Source: an uncultured Eubacteriales bacterium
GTDB lineage: Bacteria; Bacillota; Clostridia; Oscillospirales; Acutalibacteraceae
NCBI GenBank assembly: GCA_900318495.1
Contig: ONLA01000009.1
Span: 1 to 64,000 of the forward strand
Direction: 5' to 3'
DNA length: 64,000 bases
Every line of letters starts with the position of its first letter. Positions within the stretch are counted from its first letter, which is position 1. The notes under the pieces are model-generated. The model did not search any database. It saw only the letters and a list, made by a program, of their open reading frames with translations, and was not told the DNA's origin. The position numbers and the translations under genes are program-made. Positions 60,670 to 64,000 of this stretch are shown piece after piece.

Positions 60670-62031
60670 TTAGTTTTTAAGAGCTTGAAGCGGAGCCGGA
60701 ATTCTTCCTCCGCGGTTAATGAATACATCCGGAGCTCCCCGGCGTACCGGCATAACAGGCCCTGAACCAAGCAGCCCGCCGAACTCGAGAACATCGCCTG
60801 CTTTAAATCCGACCGCAGGGATTAAGCGCACGGCTGTAGTTTTGGTGTTGACCATTCCTATTGCGGCTTCGTCGGCAATAATTGCCGAAATTGTTTCGGG
60901 GGTGATGTCGCCGGGAACAACAATCATATCAAGTCCGACCGAGCATACGGCAGTCATTGACTCAAGCTTGGTTATGTCAAGGTGTCCGCTTTTTGCCGCG
61001 GCAATCATACCGGCGTCCTCAGACACGGGAATAAACGCTCCGCTCAGTCCGCCTACGTGGCTTGAAGCCATTACGCCGCCCTTTTTTACCGCGTCATTTA
61101 GCAGCGCAAGCGCTGCGGTTGTGCCGTGGCAGCCGCATTTTTCAAGCCCCATTTCTTCAAGAATATACGCCACGCTGTCGCCGACCGCAGGGGTGGGAGC
61201 AAGTGAAAGGTCAACAATTCCAAACGGAACACAAAGTCTTTTGCTTGCTTCCTTGGCGACAAGCTGACCCATTCTGGTGATTTTAAAGGCGGTTTTCTTT
61301 ACCATATCGGCAATTTCGGTTATGTCTTTGCCGGCGCCGTCCTTGGCAAGCGCGGCTCTTACAACTCCGGGACCGGAAACGCCCACGTTAATTACCGTGT
61401 CGGCTTCACCGACGCCGTGAAAAGCGCCTGCCATAAACGGATTATCCTCGGGAGCGTTACAAAAAACAACAAGCTTTGCCGCCCCGATGCAATTTCTGTC
61501 CGCGGTAATTTCGGCGGTTTGCTTAACGGTTTTACCCATCATTTTAACGGCGTCCATATTGATGCCTGCTTTTGTTGAGCCGATGTTTACAGACGAGCAT
61601 ACATATTCGGTTTCACTCAACGCCTGCGGAATGCTTTCAATCAGCGCGTAGTCGCCGCTTGCAAAGCCTTTTTGCACAAGCGCGGAGTATCCGCCGATGA
61701 AGTTGACTCCAAGCTCCTTTGCAGCTTTGTCGAGCGCATAGGCAAATTTAATTATTTTCCGGCTTTGGCACGGAGCGGCAACCATTCCGATAGGTGTGAC
61801 CGAAATTCTTTTGTTGATAATCGGAATACCGTATTCGTGCTCTATGTCTTCGCCTGTTTTTACAAGGTCTTTGGCGCTGCGGCATATTTTGTCGTAAACC
61901 TTTACGCAAGCCTTGTCGATGTTTTCGTCAAGACAGTCAAGCAATGAAATTCCCATTGTGATAGTTCTCACATCGAGGTTTTCATTGTCTATCATATTAA
62001 TGGTTTCAAGTATGTCTTTGGTTTCGAGCAT
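60670..62031 (-). CDS. UPF0210 / PFL-family (DUF711) protein
   Basis: 453 residues, full length. Opens [25 protein letters not shown]. Characteristic blocks are [59 protein letters not shown] and [18 protein letters not shown]. The family is structurally related to glycyl-radical enzymes in older annotations, but its reaction is unknown. It is nearly always paired with a small ACT protein, as here (24 bases downstream of that gene). Its TAA stop overlaps the boundary of the MITE. Confidence 0.93.
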   Translation of the reverse strand: MLETKDILETINMIDNENLDVRTITMGISLLDCLDENIDKACVKVYDKICRSAKDLVKTGEDIEHEYGIPIINKRISVTPIGMVAAPCQSRKIIKFAYALDKAAKELGVNFIGGYSALVQKGFASGDYALIESIPQALSETEYVCSSVNIGSTKAGINMDAVKMMGKTVKQTAEITADRNCIGAAKLVVFCNAPEDNPFMAGAFHGVGEADTVINVGVSGPGVVRAALAKDGAGKDITEIADMVKKTAFKITRMGQLVAKEASKRLCVPFGIVDLSLAPTPAVGDSVAYILEEMGLEKCGCHGTTAALALLNDAVKKGGVMASSHVGGLSGAFIPVSEDAGMIAAAKSGHLDITKLESMTAVCSVGLDMIVVPGDITPETISAIIADEAAIGMVNTKTTAVRLIPAVGFKAGDVLEFGGLLGSGPVMPVRRGAPDVFINRGGRIPAPLQALKN

Positions 62032-62055
62032 AATAAAGTACCAGCCTTCCGCTTT

Positions 62056-62325
62056 TTATATCTTGTGCATACTGTTGAAGATGTCTTCGTGCATAACGTG
62101 AATCTTTGTAGCGGTTTCTTCGCCGACCTTGTTAAGATTATCCTTAAGCTGCTCAAAGCCGATTTTCGCCTTGTCAATTTCCACAAGCATAATCATAGCG
62201 AACATATCCTGAAGTACGCTTTGAGTTACTTCAACAATATTAACGCCTGCCTGAGCGCAGGCGTCGGAAACCTTAGCGAGAATTCCTACTGTATCCTTAC
62301 CGATAACGGTGATAATTGCCTTCAT
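62056..62325 (-). CDS. ACT-domain protein (UPF0237)
   Basis: 89 residues, a single ACT domain: AIITVIGKDTVGILAKVSDACAQAGVNIVEV gives the first strand-helix-strand, and MIMLVEIDKAK the next strand. ACT domains bind amino acids or other small ligands and control partner enzymes. AGGAGG lies before the start. It is co-transcribed with and probably regulates the UPF0210 protein downstream. Confidence 0.93.
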   Translation of the reverse strand: MKAIITVIGKDTVGILAKVSDACAQAGVNIVEVTQSVLQDMFAMIMLVEIDKAKIGFEQLKDNLNKVGEETATKIHVMHEDIFNSMHKI

Positions 62326-62357
62326 AAATTCCTCCTGAATATAAAACCTGTATAGTT

Positions 62358-62386
62358 ATTATATATTCTTTTGGAATTAAAGTAAA
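62358..62386 (-). promoter_or_regulatory. Promoter of the ACT-UPF0210 operon
   Basis: On the minus strand TTTACT (62386-62381), 17 bases, perfect TATAAT (62363-62358). Confidence 0.6.
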
Positions 62387-62394
62387 GTCATATC

Positions 62395-62423
62395 TTGCAT
62401 AAACATACCTGTTATGCTATTAT
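62395..62423 (+). promoter_or_regulatory. Promoter of the PHP phosphatase gene
   Basis: TTGCAT at 62395-62400, 17 bases, TATTAT at 62418-62423; start codon 20 bases later after AGGGGGAA. Confidence 0.65.
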
Positions 62424-62443
62424 TTTTTTAGGGGGAATTAAAG

Positions 62444-63265
62444 ATGATTTTATGCGATTTACACACTCATTCCGATAATTCATTCGACGCCGAAAACAGT
62501 GTTGATGAAATGTGCCGCGCGGCAATTAAGCGCGGGCTTTCCGCGATTGCGGTAACCGACCACTGTGAGGCTCCGTTTATTAATTGCGGAGAGGACTGCG
62601 AATTCGGCAGCTTTGACAGGCAGATTCCAAAGTCGGTTAAGGATACGCTTGCCGCGAGGGAAAAATACAAAGATAAGCTAAACGTTATTTGCGGCATTGA
62701 GCTTGGTGAACCTATGCACGATATGTCGCAGACCGAACACGCGCTGGGCTATGCCGATTTTGATTTTATCCTTGCGTCGGTTCATAACCTTAGAAACCGC
62801 GACGACTTTTATTATATGGATTACTCGGGGGTTGACGTGCACGAATTACTAAGCGAGTATTTTTACGAGCTTGCCGAAACCGCGTCGTTTAAGCGCTTTG
62901 ACAGCTTGGCGCACCTTACGTACCCTTTAAGATATATCTATGAGAGAACAGGGTGCTTTCCCGATTTGTCAAAGCATACCGCGCAAATTGAGGAGATATT
63001 TAAAATTCTGATAAAGAATAATAAGGCTCTTGAAATCAATGTTTCCGGTTTGTTCCAGCCCATAAAAACAACGCTTCCTCATCAGGAGCTTATTAATCTT
63101 TTTCACGATATGGGAGGCAATTACATTACAATCGGCACTGACGCGCACAGTATAAGCCGTGTGGGTGTTGGATTAGAAAAGGGAATTGAGGCGGCAAAAA
63201 ACGCAGGCTTTACTCATTACACCGTTTACGAAAAGCATACGCCTGAAAATATACCTGTATCGTAG
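62444..63265 (+). CDS. PHP-domain phosphatase, histidinol-phosphatase (HisJ) family
   Basis: 273 residues. MILCDLHTHSDNSFDAENS is the PHP motif I; AIAVTDHCEAP motif II; GIELGEP, ASVHNLRNR and the C-terminal IGTDAHSISRVG supply the further metal ligands of the trinuclear site. This group includes histidinol-phosphate phosphatase of Firmicutes histidine synthesis. No other his gene is in the window, so a different phosphoester substrate is possible. Cytoplasmic, transcribed alone. Confidence 0.88.
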   Translation: MILCDLHTHSDNSFDAENSVDEMCRAAIKRGLSAIAVTDHCEAPFINCGEDCEFGSFDRQIPKSVKDTLAAREKYKDKLNVICGIELGEPMHDMSQTEHALGYADFDFILASVHNLRNRDDFYYMDYSGVDVHELLSEYFYELAETASFKRFDSLAHLTYPLRYIYERTGCFPDLSKHTAQIEEIFKILIKNNKALEINVSGLFQPIKTTLPHQELINLFHDMGGNYITIGTDAHSISRVGVGLEKGIEAAKNAGFTHYTVYEKHTPENIPVS

Positions 63266-63347
63266 GTTGTTGTAAGTTTATTAAAATATATAAATTTCTT
63301 TTTCGTGTACAAAATCTGCTTGATTTATAAAAATTAAATCAACAATA

Positions 63348-63376
63348 TTGACTTTTGTGTTATATTATTGTATAAT
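63348..63376 (+). promoter_or_regulatory. Promoter of the secreted-protein gene at 63403
   Basis: TTGACT at 63348-63353, 17 bases, perfect TATAAT at 63371-63376. Confidence 0.75.
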
Positions 63377-63402
63377 AAATAAAAAGTTGAGGTGAATTGT
63401 GT

Positions 63403-64000
63403 ATGAAAAGCAAAACGAAAAAACTATTAAATTCATTTAAATGCTTGTTTTTGGCGTCAGCCCTGCTTTTGGTGTTTGTTGCATCAAGCCTGCCGGCTTA
63501 CGCTGAAATTACAGGCGATGCTTCTGACAGACTTTACTATAAGCTTGATACAGCCCCCGGTGAATACGCGTATGGCGATTATTCAAACAGCAGGTACTTT
63601 GTGCTGAACGGAAGTCAAATTACGGTTTTTGACGCGGCAAGCGGCGCACACGGAGATTTTTATAATTTTAAGAATTCCGCAAAGGATCCTTCAAGCTTTA
63701 AGTTCTATGATTTGTACGGCACCGGTTCAAAGCTGTATTATCTTTACCAGTCCGGAGGTTCAAGCTTTGTTACCGTTGTCGATTTTGAAAGACTCAGCGT
63801 TTTTGTAAACGAACTGGGATTTCCCTGCACAAGCGTAATGGCAACGGAAGCGGACGATATTCTTGTGTACACTTCCGTAAATAAGGGTATGGTTTTTGTG
63901 ATAAAATCCGACGGAACCACCATGAACGCAAGTGTTTCATCGCCGATTGTACATTTTTACGGCGAGGACGAAGACGGCAATATTTACTATCAAACCTCTA
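63403..64000 (+). CDS. Exported protein, beta-propeller-like, 3' end beyond the window
   Basis: Open from ATG 63403 (GAGGTGA upstream) to the window edge, 199 codons seen. Signal peptide at about 1-34: basic KSKTKKLLNSFK, hydrophobic CLFLASALLLVFVASSL, and a cleavage site after PAYA. The exported part has repeating strands with tyrosine-rich turns (SRYFVLNGSQITVFDAASG, GSKLYYLYQSGGSSFVTVVD, EDEDGNIYYQTS), suggesting a WD40/NHL-like propeller. The family and any anchoring or enzymatic domain further on cannot be determined from this part. Confidence 0.7.
   Translation, partial: MKSKTKKLLNSFKCLFLASALLLVFVASSLPAYAEITGDASDRLYYKLDTAPGEYAYGDYSNSRYFVLNGSQITVFDAASGAHGDFYNFKNSAKDPSSFKFYDLYGTGSKLYYLYQSGGSSFVTVVDFERLSVFVNELGFPCTSVMATEADDILVYTSVNKGMVFVIKSDGTTMNASVSSPIVHFYGEDEDGNIYYQTS

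Overview
The window reads as ordinary chromosome of a Gram-positive Clostridium-class bacterium, most likely an Oscillospiraceae/Ruminococcaceae gut organism. Reasons: strong AGGAGG-type ribosome sites, many TTG and GTG starts, TTGNNN-17-TATAAT promoters, RNase J, GdpP, ClpE, a T-box, a UPF0210/ACT pair, an ECF transporter module and a dnaG-rpoD operon. A dockerin-bearing pullulanase with a starch-binding module sits beside a membrane-anchored pullulanase. That resembles the starch-degrading 'amylosome' known from Ruminococcus bromii; placing it near that species is inference. No rRNA, tRNA, CRISPR array, prophage or intact insertion sequence was seen.

Layout. 1-3.3 kb is accessory: a GNAT tail, a GNAT gene with an internal deletion, an intact GNAT gene, and an ECF sigma factor overlapping a DUF4179 membrane protein. 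3.5-16.4 kb is core: nrdR, then leftward iscU-iscS and rnhA, then rightward RNase J, gdpP, rplI, dnaB, tilS, hpt and ftsH. 16.4-24.3 kb holds uvrA, small envelope proteins, a leftward intracellular GH13 enzyme fused to DUF1653, an Rrf2 regulator and a DUF2804 protein. 24.3-33.4 kb is a long rightward run: ruvCAB, a methyltransferase, ecfA1-ecfA2-ecfT, truA, a DUF5711 protein, a CvpA-like protein and pgsA. 33.4-42.5 kb has clpE, a YdcF-like membrane protein, a MATE exporter, a frameshifted ankyrin pseudogene, a flavin reductase, a lipoprotein and a divergent SpoIID-like protein. 42.6-51.5 kb has a 7-TM protein, T-box-controlled thrS, a degenerate VanY-like protein, rpmE, a YigZ protein, dnaG-rpoD and a small zincin. 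51.6-57.8 kb carries the two pullulanases. 57.8-64 kb has a glycine-riboswitch-controlled AGCS symporter, a K+ channel, UPF0210 plus ACT genes, a PHP phosphatase and the start of a secreted protein.

The starch genes make a plausible chain. Two exported debranching enzymes, one tethered in the membrane and one with a dockerin for a scaffold, would cut alpha-1,6 branches outside the cell, and the unlinked cytoplasmic GH13 enzyme would process imported oligosaccharides. Core operons are compact, with overlapping or touching genes (dnaB/tilS/hpt; ecfA1/A2/T/truA).

Two families of small palindromic or MITE-like repeats are scattered between genes, and several hairpins from them appear to have been taken up as terminators or 5' leader structures. 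The least ordinary items are these repeats, the GH13-DUF1653 fusion, the VanY-like protein that has lost zinc ligands, the ankyrin gene with three frame breaks, and the 48-bp direct repeats upstream of clpE. I did not find a convincing new multi-gene system.
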